Part shown: one piece after another, positions 9,024 through 18,508 of the stretch
Position numbering within the stretch: the first letter of the stretch is position 1
Layout of the letters: each line of letters opens with the position of its first letter
Source of the DNA: Sphingobacterium sp. BN32
Lineage (GTDB): Bacteria > Bacteroidota > Bacteroidia > Sphingobacteriales > Sphingobacteriaceae
Assembly: GCF_030503615.1 (NCBI RefSeq)
Contig: NZ_CP129963.1
Span: forward strand, 372,001-436,000
Length of the DNA: 64,000 nt
Direction: 5' to 3'
Made by a program: the position numbers and the translations under genes
The notes under the pieces: model-generated
Told to the model about the DNA's origin: nothing
What the model saw: the letters and a program-made list of their open reading frames with translations, nothing else
Database searches by the model: none

Positions 9024-9208
9024 ATAAACAATCCGTATTTCCCCTTCTTGGCAAATAGCCGTAGAACTTGCGAAGCTGTTTATAGCTATTCGATGAGTAA
9101 ATAATTGTGTTTTCTTTATGATCCGCTAATTTTAAGCGACTTGCATGCGTGTGGGGAAAAACGTATCTGATATTTTCCCTTGATTCGCTGTTTCTTTAGT
9201 TCTCTTTA

Positions 9209-9222
9209 TGCAAACGGTTGCA
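9209..9222. promoter_or_regulatory. LacI-family operator-like palindrome upstream of susCD
   Basis: TGCAAACGGTTGCA: 5-bp inverted arms TGCAA/TTGCA around a central CG, extended by A/T to ATGCAAACGGTTGCAT. This is the form of LacI/GalR-family operators. It lies about 170 bases upstream of the -7 element and 254 bases before the susC start. No regulator gene is adjacent. Confidence 0.5.
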
Positions 9223-9381
9223 TGTTACAATTGAATTGTCCTATATGGACTGAATGCATGTTTATTAAGAAATTTATAATTTATAGAGTTAATTAATTAT
9301 TCTTTCTGTTCTAAATCGGGTTAAATATTTAAAATCTAAGAGAAGTTGTGTTAATGATTTAAATTTTTTCTAAAATTTAAT

Positions 9382-9389
9382 TATGTTTG
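9382..9389 (+). promoter_or_regulatory. Candidate -7 element of susC
   Basis: TATGTTTG fits TAnnTTTG. No TTG lies 17-21 bases upstream (the region is A/T only). The leader would be about 80 bases. Confidence 0.4.
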
Positions 9390-9475
9390 GCGGCTGATTA
9401 TTCCTAAAAAAGGGATTGACGAGTTCTCGAATATCCTTGAATTGAGGCAATTATTACAAACAACAAACAACACTT

Positions 9476-12400
9476 ATGAAACACAAATTACTTAGCTTTT
9501 TTCTGCTATGTCTACTAACGATTGGGGTAGCATATGCGCAGAATCATCAAGTGAGCGGAAAAGTAACATCAGTAACGGATGGTAGCCCCATTAGTGGCGT
9601 ATCGGTTCGTTTAGTTGATGGTTCGATTTCCACTCAGACCGATCAAAACGGGAATTACTCCCTTTCAAACTTACCTTCAAACGGATCTTTGTCATTCACT
9701 TTCATTGGTTACACAAGCCAAGTGAGATCCATTGGCGGAAACTCAACCATTAATGTGCAGTTATCTGCTGATGGCGAAACTTTAGATGAAGTTGTTGTCG
9801 TTGCATACGGAACAGCTAAGAAATCGGAGGTAACTGGTTCCATGGCGACAATGAGCGCTGAGGACCTGGATAAACGTGTGGTTACCAACGTAACGAATGC
9901 GTTAGCAGGTATGGCGCCTGGTATTTCGGTTAGTTCAGGAAATGGACAGCCAGGATCTGGAGCAAGCGTTCGCTTAAGAGGTATTGGATCGATGAGTGCA
10001 TCTAGCGCGCCATTATATGTGGTAGACGGTGCTGTATTCGATGGCAATATCGGGGATCTTAATGCAGATGATATCGAAAGTATTTCGGTATTGAAGGATG
10101 CGACATCCGCAGCATTATACGGTTCGCGTGCGGGTAATGGTGTAATCATCATTACAACGAAAAAAGGACGCGGAGCGACTAAATTAAATGCTAGTATTTC
10201 ACAAGGTATCACACAACGCGGTATTCAAGAATACGAAACGGTGGGTACTTTTGATTACTATCCAACAGCTTTTCAAGCAATCAAGAACTCTTTGATGTTC
10301 CCTACGGATCCAAAAAAAGCATTAACTGAAGAAGCTGCAACGCAATCTGCATTGAAATCAATCTTCAATAGCTTAAAGTACAATCCTTTCAATGTTGCTA
10401 ATGATCAGATTTTAGGAGCTGACGGAAAAATGAATCCGAATGCAGGTTTAAAATACGATGATTTCAACTGGTATGATGCAATGCAACGCGTTGGAAAGCG
10501 CACAGATGCGAATGTAAACATGAGCGGAAGTGATGAGAAAACAGATTACTACGTATCATTAGGATACTTGAATGATGAAGGTTATATCTTAAACTCTGAT
10601 TTCGAGCGTTTCAATGGACGTATCAATGTGAACTCTCAAATCAAAGATTGGTTGAAAGCTGGGGTGAACATCTCAGGAGCTACATCTCAAGGATCTTTGG
10701 CAACGGATGCTTCTACTGGAAATAGTTCATCTTATGTAAACCCGTTCCTATTTATTCGTGGAATTGGTTCTATTTACCCTGTACATGCTTACGATGCATC
10801 TACTGGTGCTCCTGTTCTTGATCCAATTACTGGAGAACACCTTTATGATTACGGGTTGCAACCGGGTGTTGTGGCAAGACCTAGTGGAGCAAGCCCAGGT
10901 AGACACGTAATTTATGAGACAATCTTAAACAATCGTGTAAATAAAAGAACGCTTCTTGGTGGTAGAGCTTATTTGGAAATCAAATTCTTAAAAGACTTTA
11001 CATTTACGCCTTCGGTGAGTATTGACCAGTCAAATAGAAACTTTGACTACACTTGGAATAATACGGTTGGTGACGGTGTTTCATACGCTGGTTTAGGAAA
11101 TGCTACGAATGACGTAGTGAAATCTTACACTTTCAACCAAGTATTACAATATAGAAAATCGTTCAACCTACATAATGTTTCAGCATTACTAGGTCACGAG
11201 AATTACGATTATAAGTTTAGCTACAGATCGTCTACCAAAACAGGTCAGATTGTTTCCGGTAATTCTGAATTGGATAACTACGTAACGCCACTATCTTCTG
11301 GTGGATATACGAACGTAAATCGTTTAGAGTCTTATTTCGCAAAAGCATCTTACAACTACGATGAGAAGTATTATTTTGATGCCTCAGTAAGACGTGATGG
11401 ATCTTCAATTTTCGCTAAAGATAAACGTTGGGGAACATTCTTCTCGATTGGTGGTGCATGGGCATTAAACAAAGAAGCGTTTATGCAAGATGTAGAATGG
11501 GTTAATGACCTTCGTCTGAAAGCATCATACGGTCAAGTAGGTAATAATAGTCTTTTAGATGTTAATGGAAATAGAATCTATTACGGATACCAAGCATTAT
11601 ACAATTTAGGATATAACAATGGTTCTGCACCAGGTGTATTATTGAGCACATTGCCTAACCCTAATTTAACTTGGGAATCATCAAATACATTCAATGCCGG
11701 AGTTAACTTTAGCTTATTCTCTAACAGATTACGTGGTGAGGTTGAATTCTACAAACGTGGTTCTGATCGTTTATTGTTAGACCTTCCTCGTCCACTATCA
11801 TCGGCTGTTCCTTCGCAGTTTATCAACGTAGGTGCAATGTATAACACAGGTTTGGAGGTATCCATCTCAGGTGATGTCGTACGTAACGATGATTTCAGAT
11901 GGACGATTACAAAGAACATCTCTACCTTCAAGAACAAGATCACGAAGATGCCTGTTGATAACCCAGTTATCACATCAGGAACAAAAAGACGTGAAGTGGG
12001 TAAAGACTACTATGCGTTTTGGTTGAGAGAATACCGTGGTGTTGATGCATCAGATGGTTCTTCTTTATACACACCGGCAGAGAATGCGAAACCTGATCAA
12101 ATCCGTACCGTGAATGGCGAACAGTTTGTCGTAGATCAGAGTGTTGCAAAATTCGTATATGCAGGTTCAGCGATTCCTGATATGATCGGATCTATCCAAA
12201 ACACTTTTGACTATAAAAACTTCACTTTATCGTTCTTGTTCAATTACCAAATTGGCGGTAAGATTTATGATAGTCAATATGCTGGTTTGATGGGAACAGC
12301 GGCTTTCGGAAAATCGTATCACATAGATGCATTAGACGCTTGGAGTACAACTAACAAAACTAGCAGTATCCCTAGATTAGATCAGTCAAACAGTGCGAAC

Positions 12401-12658
12401 ATCAACGCAGCATCTACGAGATGGTTGACAAGTGCTTCTTACTTTAGTATTCAGAACGTGAACCTTCAGTACCGCCTTCCAACGAGTTTAGTAGAAAAAA
12501 TTGACTTGTCTTCAGCAAGAGTATTCTTCTCAGCAGAGAACTTAGGAATATATGCTAAGCGCTTAGGTCTTAACCCGACTGAAGGTTTCGATGGAACGAA
12601 CGGTACTACTTACTTGCCGACGCGTGTATTTAGCTTAGGTGTTAATGTTGGCTTTTAA
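9476..12658 (+). CDS. SusC/RagA-family TonB-linked outer-membrane transporter
   Basis: A TonB-dependent channel that, with its SusD partner, takes oligosaccharides or peptides across the outer membrane. The 1060-residue protein has a signal peptide ending near AYAQ (22), a carboxypeptidase-regulatory-like domain (about 25-105: VSGKVTSVTDGSPISGV), the typical LDEVVVVAYGT linker, a plug domain (about 125-230) and a C-terminal beta-barrel ending in phenylalanine (VNVGF). Length is normal. It lies 18 bases before the susD-like gene. No glycoside hydrolase, sigma or anti-sigma gene adjoins, so the substrate is not inferable; the upstream LacI-like palindrome hints at sugar control. Confidence 0.93.
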   Translation: MKHKLLSFFLLCLLTIGVAYAQNHQVSGKVTSVTDGSPISGVSVRLVDGSISTQTDQNGNYSLSNLPSNGSLSFTFIGYTSQVRSIGGNSTINVQLSADGETLDEVVVVAYGTAKKSEVTGSMATMSAEDLDKRVVTNVTNALAGMAPGISVSSGNGQPGSGASVRLRGIGSMSASSAPLYVVDGAVFDGNIGDLNADDIESISVLKDATSAALYGSRAGNGVIIITTKKGRGATKLNASISQGITQRGIQEYETVGTFDYYPTAFQAIKNSLMFPTDPKKALTEEAATQSALKSIFNSLKYNPFNVANDQILGADGKMNPNAGLKYDDFNWYDAMQRVGKRTDANVNMSGSDEKTDYYVSLGYLNDEGYILNSDFERFNGRINVNSQIKDWLKAGVNISGATSQGSLATDASTGNSSSYVNPFLFIRGIGSIYPVHAYDASTGAPVLDPITGEHLYDYGLQPGVVARPSGASPGRHVIYETILNNRVNKRTLLGGRAYLEIKFLKDFTFTPSVSIDQSNRNFDYTWNNTVGDGVSYAGLGNATNDVVKSYTFNQVLQYRKSFNLHNVSALLGHENYDYKFSYRSSTKTGQIVSGNSELDNYVTPLSSGGYTNVNRLESYFAKASYNYDEKYYFDASVRRDGSSIFAKDKRWGTFFSIGGAWALNKEAFMQDVEWVNDLRLKASYGQVGNNSLLDVNGNRIYYGYQALYNLGYNNGSAPGVLLSTLPNPNLTWESSNTFNAGVNFSLFSNRLRGEVEFYKRGSDRLLLDLPRPLSSAVPSQFINVGAMYNTGLEVSISGDVVRNDDFRWTITKNISTFKNKITKMPVDNPVITSGTKRREVGKDYYAFWLREYRGVDASDGSSLYTPAENAKPDQIRTVNGEQFVVDQSVAKFVYAGSAIPDMIGSIQNTFDYKNFTLSFLFNYQIGGKIYDSQYAGLMGTAAFGKSYHIDALDAWSTTNKTSSIPRLDQSNSANINAASTRWLTSASYFSIQNVNLQYRLPTSLVEKIDLSSARVFFSAENLGIYAKRLGLNPTEGFDGTNGTTYLPTRVFSLGVNVGF

Positions 12659-12676
12659 TCTTAAACGATTAGTAAA

Positions 12677-14176
12677 ATGAAAAAAAGAAATTTAACAATA
12701 TATGGTACTGCATTGCTTTTATTATTGAGCGGATGTAGTAAAGATTATCTAGAGACAACTCCAACGGATAAGGTTTCTCAAGAGGTGGTGTTCAGCTCCA
12801 TTGCGAATGCGAATACAGCATTGAACGGTATCTACAGGTTTATGTTTGAACGTACGAATGTTGTAGACTGGAATGTGCAGAATAAACCGGGCGTTGGTGG
12901 TATCATGCTTGGATTGGATTTTATGGGTGAAGATTTGGGAATCAGTGCTGCGAACTGGTATACTTCTACTGGAGAAGGAAACTGGGTTGGTGGAAGAACG
13001 GATAACCACAAATTGACAGAATACTATTACCGCACGTTCTATAAGATTATTGGTGATGCCAATGGTATCTTAGATCAAGTTGACGGCTTAACAGGTTCTG
13101 ATGAGGATAAAAATAAATTAAAGGCACAAGCCTTGACTTTACGAGCTTATGCGTATTCTAATTTAGTACAACTTTATGGAAAGCGCTATGACAAAAACAC
13201 AGATAATAGTCAATTAGGCGTTCCTCTTGTTTTAAAATTCTCAGATAACGCTCTTCCTCGCGCAACAGTGAAAGAAGTTTATGACGCAATCATTAAGGAT
13301 TTAGATGATGTGTTTGCTCTAAATATCGCATCACGTTCGAATAAATCGCAAATTAACGTACAGGTTGCTTGGGGTATTCGCGCAAGAGTTGCTCTAACAA
13401 TGCAGGATTACGCAAATGCAATCACCTATGCAAAGAAAGTAGTGGATGCGAAAGCTTTCCCTTTGATGAACAAAGACGATTATGCTAAAGGATTTAATGA
13501 CGCGACTTTATCGGAATTCATGTGGGCATCAATGCCTTCGACCGATCAAATGGACGCTTTCGGATCTTACTTCGCGCAGATAGCATACAATGCAAATACA
13601 TCGTTCATGCGTGCGAATCCAAAACGTATCAATTCAGCTCTATATAATAAGATTTCTGCTACGGATGTACGTAAGAAAATGTGGGAGCCTGCGCCTACTG
13701 CAGCGAACTTCCCATTACCGCTTGCTTCATTTGTGCGTGAGCCTTATATGTCTAGAAAATTCTCTGTAAAAGCTGCTGGTGGTGCATTGGGAGATGTTCC
13801 ATTGATGCGTTCTTCGGAAATGTATTTGATCCTAGCTGAAGCTTATGCAAGCAGCAATCAGACCGCCTTAGCACAAGATATTCTATTCGAATATGCAAAA
13901 GTGAGAGATGCTGAAGCTGTAAAATCTACGAATACAGGAAATGCATTGCTGGAGGAGATTTGGGTGCACAGAAGAACAGAGCTTTGGGGCGAAGGATTTA
14001 GATTTTACGATCTAAAAAGATTGAACAAAGGCTTAGATAGGACCGTAGTTCCAAACTATGTTCAATCATCTGTTGGTCTAAGTGCAATGGAAATTCCTGC
14101 CGGAGATAATAGATGGCAGTTCTTAATCCCACTTGCAGAGATAAATGCAAACAAGGAAGTCATTCAAAATGACTAA
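12677..14176 (+). CDS. RagB/SusD-family nutrient-binding lipoprotein
   Basis: Surface lipoprotein that captures the substrate and forms the lid over the SusC channel. 499 residues; signal peptide with lipobox LLLSGC (Cys20) followed by SKDYLETTPTDKVS, the standard SusD beginning. TPR-like helical repeats follow (LTLRAYAYSNLVQLYG; PLMRSSEMYLILAEAYA), and the C-terminal region has the typical WVHRRTELWGEGFRFYDLKR. Slightly shorter than many SusDs but complete. Cotranscribed with the SusC gene; ended by the terminator at 14197. Confidence 0.93.
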   Translation: MKKRNLTIYGTALLLLLSGCSKDYLETTPTDKVSQEVVFSSIANANTALNGIYRFMFERTNVVDWNVQNKPGVGGIMLGLDFMGEDLGISAANWYTSTGEGNWVGGRTDNHKLTEYYYRTFYKIIGDANGILDQVDGLTGSDEDKNKLKAQALTLRAYAYSNLVQLYGKRYDKNTDNSQLGVPLVLKFSDNALPRATVKEVYDAIIKDLDDVFALNIASRSNKSQINVQVAWGIRARVALTMQDYANAITYAKKVVDAKAFPLMNKDDYAKGFNDATLSEFMWASMPSTDQMDAFGSYFAQIAYNANTSFMRANPKRINSALYNKISATDVRKKMWEPAPTAANFPLPLASFVREPYMSRKFSVKAAGGALGDVPLMRSSEMYLILAEAYASSNQTALAQDILFEYAKVRDAEAVKSTNTGNALLEEIWVHRRTELWGEGFRFYDLKRLNKGLDRTVVPNYVQSSVGLSAMEIPAGDNRWQFLIPLAEINANKEVIQND

Positions 14177-14196
14177 GAAATAGTTTAAAGTAAATA

Positions 14197-14231
14197 AAAA
14201 GCGGTCTCCATTTTGGAGGCCGCTTTTATTT
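14197..14231. terminator. Bidirectional terminator after susD
   Basis: Stem AAAAGCGGTCTCCA / TGGAGGCCGCTTTT (one G-T pair) with a tiny TT loop. T-rich sequence follows on the + side and A-run on the other, serving both susD and the convergent acyl-CoA dehydrogenase. Confidence 0.8.
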
Positions 14232-14247
14232 TATTTTAAGTTCGTAA

Positions 14248-15387
14248 TTAATCACGCAAGATCTCACGAGCAATCACCAGTCGCTGGATTTCAGAAGTCC
14301 CTTCATAAATTTGGGTAATCTTCGCATCCCGCATAAGACGTTCGACGTGGTATTCTTTAACATAGCCGTATCCACCGTGAATCTGTACGGCTTCTACGGT
14401 GTGCTGCATAGCAACCTCTGAAGTCTTCAACTTAGCCATTGCTGCAATCTTTCCATAGGGTAGCCCTTGATCTTTCGTCCATGCCGCCTTGTAGGTTAGC
14501 AATCGTGCGCCCTCAATATCGACTTCCATATCCGCTAGTTTAAACTGGATAGCTTGATGATTGTTGATCGGTTTGCCGAAGGTCTTTCGTTCTTTGGAAT
14601 AAACTAGAGCAAGGTCATATGCGCCGGAAGCAATACCAAGTGCTTGGGCTGCTATACCGATACGGCCTCCGTCTAAGGTTTTCATCGCAAATTTAAATCC
14701 GAAACCATCTTCGCCAATTCTATTTTCTTTCGGAATTTTGACGTCGGAGAACATCAGAGAATGAGTGTCTGAACTCCGGATACCCAATTTGTTCTCTTTA
14801 GGTCCTATTGTAAATCCTGGCGTACCTTTTTCAACAATCAATACGTTGATTCCGCGATGCCCTAATTCCGGATGGGTTTGTGCTATGACGAGGTAGATAT
14901 CAGCATTTCCGCCGTTTGTAATCCAATTCTTTGTGCCATTTAATAAATAGTGGTCGCCCATATCTTCCGCCGTTGTATGTTGAGATGAAGCATCAGAGCC
15001 CGCCTCCGGCTCAGACAATGCGAAAGCACCAAGTTTTTCGCCCTTAGCTAATGGAATCAAATATTTCTGCTTTTGCTCTTCAGTGCCATATTCGTTGAGG
15101 CCGTACAATACAAGGGAATTGTGTGCAGACATGATGACTGCTGCCGATGCGTCAATCTTTGCGATTTCTTCAAGCGCCAAAACATACGCCAGTGTATCCA
15201 TTCCAGCACCTCCATATTGCTCCGGCACCATAATGCCCATGAAACCAAGTTCCCCCATTTTCTTAACAAAATCCGTTGGAAACTTCGCATGTTCATCTCG
15301 TTCTATCACTCCTGGTTTTAATTCTTGAGCAAACTCTCGTGCTGCTTCCTGAATCATTTTATGTTCTTCTGATAATTCGAATTGCAT
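14248..15387 (-). CDS. Acyl-CoA dehydrogenase (short/butyryl-CoA type)
   Basis: FAD enzyme for the first step of acyl-CoA beta-oxidation. The 379-residue protein shows the N-terminal helical domain ([11 protein letters not shown]), the flavin-binding segment [12 protein letters not shown] and WITNGG, and the C-terminal signature [10 protein letters not shown] with catalytic Glu362. Position of the Glu and the length match short-chain and isovaleryl/glutaryl-like forms; chain-length preference cannot be read from this. It stands alone; a -7 element lies 23 bases upstream. Confidence 0.93.
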   Translation of the reverse strand: MQFELSEEHKMIQEAAREFAQELKPGVIERDEHAKFPTDFVKKMGELGFMGIMVPEQYGGAGMDTLAYVLALEEIAKIDASAAVIMSAHNSLVLYGLNEYGTEEQKQKYLIPLAKGEKLGAFALSEPEAGSDASSQHTTAEDMGDHYLLNGTKNWITNGGNADIYLVIAQTHPELGHRGINVLIVEKGTPGFTIGPKENKLGIRSSDTHSLMFSDVKIPKENRIGEDGFGFKFAMKTLDGGRIGIAAQALGIASGAYDLALVYSKERKTFGKPINNHQAIQFKLADMEVDIEGARLLTYKAAWTKDQGLPYGKIAAMAKLKTSEVAMQHTVEAVQIHGGYGYVKEYHVERLMRDAKITQIYEGTSEIQRLVIAREILRD

Positions 15388-15409
15388 GATATGTTTATAT
15401 GGTATATAT

Positions 15410-15435
15410 CAAATATAATTAAAAATACTATGCAA
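15410..15435 (-). promoter_or_regulatory. Candidate promoter of the acyl-CoA dehydrogenase
   Basis: Minus-strand TATATTTG (15410-15417) with TTG 15 bases upstream (15433-15435), a short but possible spacing. Leader about 17 bases. Confidence 0.45.
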
Positions 15436-15633
15436 GCATAATAAATAAAACAAAATATCCGGAGATACTCAGGCTAATTTACATTTGTCAAAACCATACC
15501 TCATGTTCAGTGGTTTTTATTTTAGTTTGAATATCAGGGGAGTATCAGTTTTTTATATTACTAATTGTATATTCTAATAAAATCTACTATATTGGTAGAG
15601 TATTTTAAATCGTTCATTATAAACAACAGCAAT

Positions 15634-16269
15634 ATGAGTTTAAGACTAGGTGATTTGGCACCAAATTTTCAAGCGAAAACAACAGTAGGAGATATTGATT
15701 TCTACGAATATATCGATGGTTCATGGGCAGTTTTATACTCTCACCCGTCAGATTACACCCCTGTTTGCACAACAGAATTAGGGCGGACAGCTAAATTAAA
15801 ATCCGAATTCGATAAAAGAAATGTGAAGGTTTTAGCATTGAGTGTAGATTCAGTAGAAGACCACCATGGCTGGATTAAGGATATCAACGATACGCAACAG
15901 ACAGAGGTTAATTTCCCTATTATCGCAGATGAGGATAAGCATATCGCAGAATTGTATGATATGATTCATCCAAACGCATCAGCTACGGCTACCGTTCGTT
16001 CTGTATTTGTCATCGGCCCGGACAAGAAAGTGAAACTAACTTTAACATATCCTGCATCTACAGGACGTAATTTCCAGGAGATCCTAAGAGTAATCGACTC
16101 CCTGCAATTAACTGATCAATATCAGGTGGCCACGCCAGCTGATTGGAATGATGGGGAGGATGTTATTGTTGTTCCAGCAATTAAAACGGAAGAAATCCCT
16201 GCTAAGTTTCCAAAAGGCTATACCGAGATACGTCCGTATTTAAGAACGACACCTCAACCAAACAAGTAA
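15634..16269 (+). CDS. 1-Cys peroxiredoxin (Prx6 group)
   Basis: Thiol peroxidase that reduces H2O2 and organic hydroperoxides. ATG 15634 gives 211 residues starting MSLRLGDLAPNFQA. The peroxidatic Cys45 sits in SHPSDYTPVCTTELG, and the long C-terminal arm (GRNFQEILRVIDSLQLT..., VVVPA) is diagnostic of the Prx6/1-Cys group. No resolving cysteine is visible. An upstream in-frame ATG (15565) would add 23 low-complexity residues before the conserved start and is rejected. Monocistronic. Confidence 0.93.
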   Translation: MSLRLGDLAPNFQAKTTVGDIDFYEYIDGSWAVLYSHPSDYTPVCTTELGRTAKLKSEFDKRNVKVLALSVDSVEDHHGWIKDINDTQQTEVNFPIIADEDKHIAELYDMIHPNASATATVRSVFVIGPDKKVKLTLTYPASTGRNFQEILRVIDSLQLTDQYQVATPADWNDGEDVIVVPAIKTEEIPAKFPKGYTEIRPYLRTTPQPNK

Positions 16270-16288
16270 ATCGTGTAACAATAAAATA

Positions 16289-16314
16289 GAAAGCCAGCTC
16301 TTAGCTGGCTTTTT
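16289..16314. terminator. Shared terminator after the peroxiredoxin gene
   Basis: Stem AAAGCCAGC / GCTGGCTTT plus TT. The minus-strand gene ends inside it: its stop codon is at 16301-16303 in the loop and its last codons form one arm. Confidence 0.8.
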
Positions 16315-16507
16315 CATTATATACCTTTTTCTTCTTTCTGCGGTCCAGAAACGACGTAATGGTCGCAATCAAGAATACGATAATGATTTGCTTGAAGAAT
16401 GTTAGGAAATCAAATTCATCATGCACGTCGGCACTGAAATAGCCGAAAGCTTGTATTGCTGCCACAATGATAGAAAAGATAATGAAGTAGGTCCAGAAGG
16501 TCCGCAT
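16301..16507 (-). CDS. Small two-helix membrane protein, 68 aa
   Basis: Unrecognised small inner-membrane protein. Two hydrophobic segments (about residues 5-25 and 38-54) are separated by an acidic loop (DVHDEFDF) and followed by a basic tail (DRRKKKK), placing the C-terminus in the cytoplasm by the positive-inside rule. The 3' end overlaps the peroxiredoxin terminator hairpin. Not clearly part of an operon. Confidence 0.6.
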   Translation of the reverse strand: MRTFWTYFIIFSIIVAAIQAFGYFSADVHDEFDFLTFFKQIIIVFLIATITSFLDRRKKKKVYNEKAS

Positions 16508-16608
16508 ATGCGTTTGTTTGTTCCTTAAATATACGCATCAAAGTGATTAGTTCGCTATTACTTATTCCGAAAAGTGCTCGATGGGTCTCCAGTTAACATT
16601 AGTGCAAA

Positions 16609-16635
16609 GAAAAAGGTGCTACTTTTGTAACACCT
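16609..16635 (-). terminator. Terminator of the sigma/protease operon
   Basis: On the minus strand: stem AGGTGTTAC / GTAGCACCT with one internal mismatch and a 4-base loop, followed by TTTTTC. Confidence 0.6.
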
Positions 16636-16660
16636 CATTTCATACAAGTCCGATTTATGA

Positions 16661-17728
16661 CTAATATACCTTCACCATATAGATAAAATCTTGCAGCTTC
16701 TTAATCTGCTCGGTTCTCGGTAAATTTGATAGGCTATTTTTATTGCTAAGCACGATGTTCCCGCGCAATGATTCTTCTGGAATTCTATTCAATGTTTCTA
16801 CTAATGCCTTAGTTTTGATGGCAAATGCTGCGCCATCGATACCCTTTTGCTTACCTGAAATAATACCGATGATATTACCGAATTTGTCTAGAACCGGTCC
16901 ACCACTGTTTCCCGGGTTAACAGGTACAGAGATTTGGTAGGCGGTCGTATCTCCGCTATAGCCAGTTTCCGAACTTAAATATCCCTCGCCATACACAGCT
17001 TCATCTCTTGGATAACCAATCGTATAAATTCCCTCACCTAGATCTAAATTCTGACGCTTAAAGGTATACGGGATATAGGAAGGCTTCGTAAAACTCGTAT
17101 CTGAAATATGTAGGATTGCGATATCCTTCTCTGGATCTGTATGAATGATGGAAGCTCTAAACGACTCTCCCTTATTATTTTGAAGATGTATCGAATCCGC
17201 ACCATTGACAACGTGATAATTGGTTACAACATATCCATCCTTGGTCAGCATAAAGCCCGTCGCTCCGTATTGAAGAGCCGCTTGATTGACAGTTTCCTTG
17301 TTGATATTACGGATCGCATTGTGATGCGCATTGACATTGCGTTTCACATTGTTCACCTCTCTACGTAGTGCGCTGTATTCTGAAGTCGTCTTCCTGATCG
17401 TCGAGAAATAGCCCGTCAAGTAAAGCGTCGCTAAGGAGGAAATCACAGCTACAACTGCAGCAGCGACAGCATTAATCTTCAATTTCTTCCACATGCGGTA
17501 AATCACAGCCTCTTTAGGCTGAGCAACCACTTGTGTTGCTAATTTATTTTTGAACTCGGCACGCGCAGCTTGGCGTTTCATGATGTCGACGAAGTCCTGA
17601 TGAGACTGGAAGACCTCATTCAACGCAGGATCCTCATTTAGAAGCGCGTCAAATGCCATGCGTTCTTGCGCATTCATTTCACCGTTTAAATAACGATCAG
17701 CTTGTTCTATAAATTCTTGTTGTCTCAT
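16661..17728 (-). CDS. Membrane-anchored anti-sigma-like protein with trypsin-like protease domain
   Basis: Three-part protein of 355 residues. Residues 1-60 resemble the N-terminus of membrane anti-sigma factors (RYLNGEMNAQERMAFDALLNED). One membrane helix lies at about 85-106. After a helical linker (about 115-145), the periplasmic part is a trypsin-like S1C protease with His172 (VTNYHVV), Asp202 (EKDIAIL) and Ser275 (NPGNSGGPV). No PDZ domain is present. It begins 15 bases after the ECF sigma gene, so the pair is an operon. Inference: the N-terminus holds the sigma factor and the protease senses or relays an envelope signal. Confidence 0.82.
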   Translation of the reverse strand: MRQQEFIEQADRYLNGEMNAQERMAFDALLNEDPALNEVFQSHQDFVDIMKRQAARAEFKNKLATQVVAQPKEAVIYRMWKKLKINAVAAAVVAVISSLATLYLTGYFSTIRKTTSEYSALRREVNNVKRNVNAHHNAIRNINKETVNQAALQYGATGFMLTKDGYVVTNYHVVNGADSIHLQNNKGESFRASIIHTDPEKDIAILHISDTSFTKPSYIPYTFKRQNLDLGEGIYTIGYPRDEAVYGEGYLSSETGYSGDTTAYQISVPVNPGNSGGPVLDKFGNIIGIISGKQKGIDGAAFAIKTKALVETLNRIPEESLRGNIVLSNKNSLSNLPRTEQIKKLQDFIYMVKVY

Positions 17729-17743
17729 TAAAATATCATCCTT

Positions 17744-18322
17744 CTACTTTTGATCAAAGAACAGTTTCTTCAATCGTTGTAAGCATTTATACTTTTGATT
17801 TTTTGCGTTGTCAGCGTTCGTATAACCGAGTTTATCGCAGATATACTGCATTGACTTGTTCTTGATGTAAAACTCTCTTAGAATCGTGCTACAGGGCTCG
17901 CCGAGTGATTCCAGCGCGTATTCCATCTTGTCAAATTTGGTTTCCAACTCCATATGCTGTTGTAAATCATCCTCAACATCGGGAATCTCAAAATTCTCAT
18001 GATCCGTAATACTAAACGAATTCCCTTTTTTGCTCAAACTCTTTAGCCAGAGTCGTCTACAAATCGCATATAAGAACGTACTTAGTTTGCTGCTTAAGGC
18101 AAAATCATCATGAGTAACTTTGTCGTATAATACCATCACCCCTTCCTGAAAGATGTCCTGTGCCTCTTCTTCCGTCCCATTGTTGTTCACAATCAAATGG
18201 GAAATTGATGGGTAAAATGACTTGTAGATATACGATATCGCATCATTATCGCCATTTCGCATCCCCTCGACTATCTCTGCATCTTCCCGCGATTTTGGTA
18301 ATATCTTTCTTATTTTACTCAC
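17744..18322 (-). CDS. ECF-type RNA polymerase sigma factor
   Basis: 192 residues with sigma-70 region 2 (about 20-95: AISYIYKSFYPSI..., EEEAQDIFQEGVMVLYDKV) and a region-4 helix-turn-helix at the C-terminus (LREFYIKNKSMQYICDKLGYTNADNAKNQKYKCLQRLK, shown here by its start and end residues about 142-180). No region 1 or 3, hence ECF group. It is upstream of and cotranscribed with the anti-sigma-like protease. Unlike FecI-type loci there is no SusC/SusD target next to it. Confidence 0.88.
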   Translation of the reverse strand: MSKIRKILPKSREDAEIVEGMRNGDNDAISYIYKSFYPSISHLIVNNNGTEEEAQDIFQEGVMVLYDKVTHDDFALSSKLSTFLYAICRRLWLKSLSKKGNSFSITDHENFEIPDVEDDLQQHMELETKFDKMEYALESLGEPCSTILREFYIKNKSMQYICDKLGYTNADNAKNQKYKCLQRLKKLFFDQK

Positions 18323-18459
18323 TTATTAATACGCTAATTCTCAAATAGTAACCCAAGGTAGATGAAATAATTTTTTTCTCTATTCAATCTCTCAAACGTA
18401 ATAGAAATTTTTGAAAAATCAATAAAATTTCACGCATCCAAATGTATGCGCGAAAAAAA

Positions 18460-18482
18460 AGGACTTTCGTTTTCAAAAGTCC
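18460..18482 (-). terminator. Terminator of the DUF4870 gene
   Basis: Minus-strand stem GGACTTT(T) / AAAGTCC with a short loop followed by eight T residues. Confidence 0.8.
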
Positions 18483-18508
18483 CTCATGCTTAATATTTTA
18501 TGAAACTG

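Larger units (their letters stand above)
9024..9475 (+). other. Long A+T-rich leader region upstream of susC
   Basis: 452 bases without a gene. It holds a LacI-type operator-like palindrome (9209-9222), a TATGTTTG -7 element (9382-9389) without a matching -33 TTG, and otherwise A+T-rich sequence. No clear terminator for the preceding gene was found. Confidence 0.6.

Noticed and set aside
9709..10212. 167-residue minus-strand ORF inside susC
   Set aside because: Antisense shadow of the conserved plug domain.
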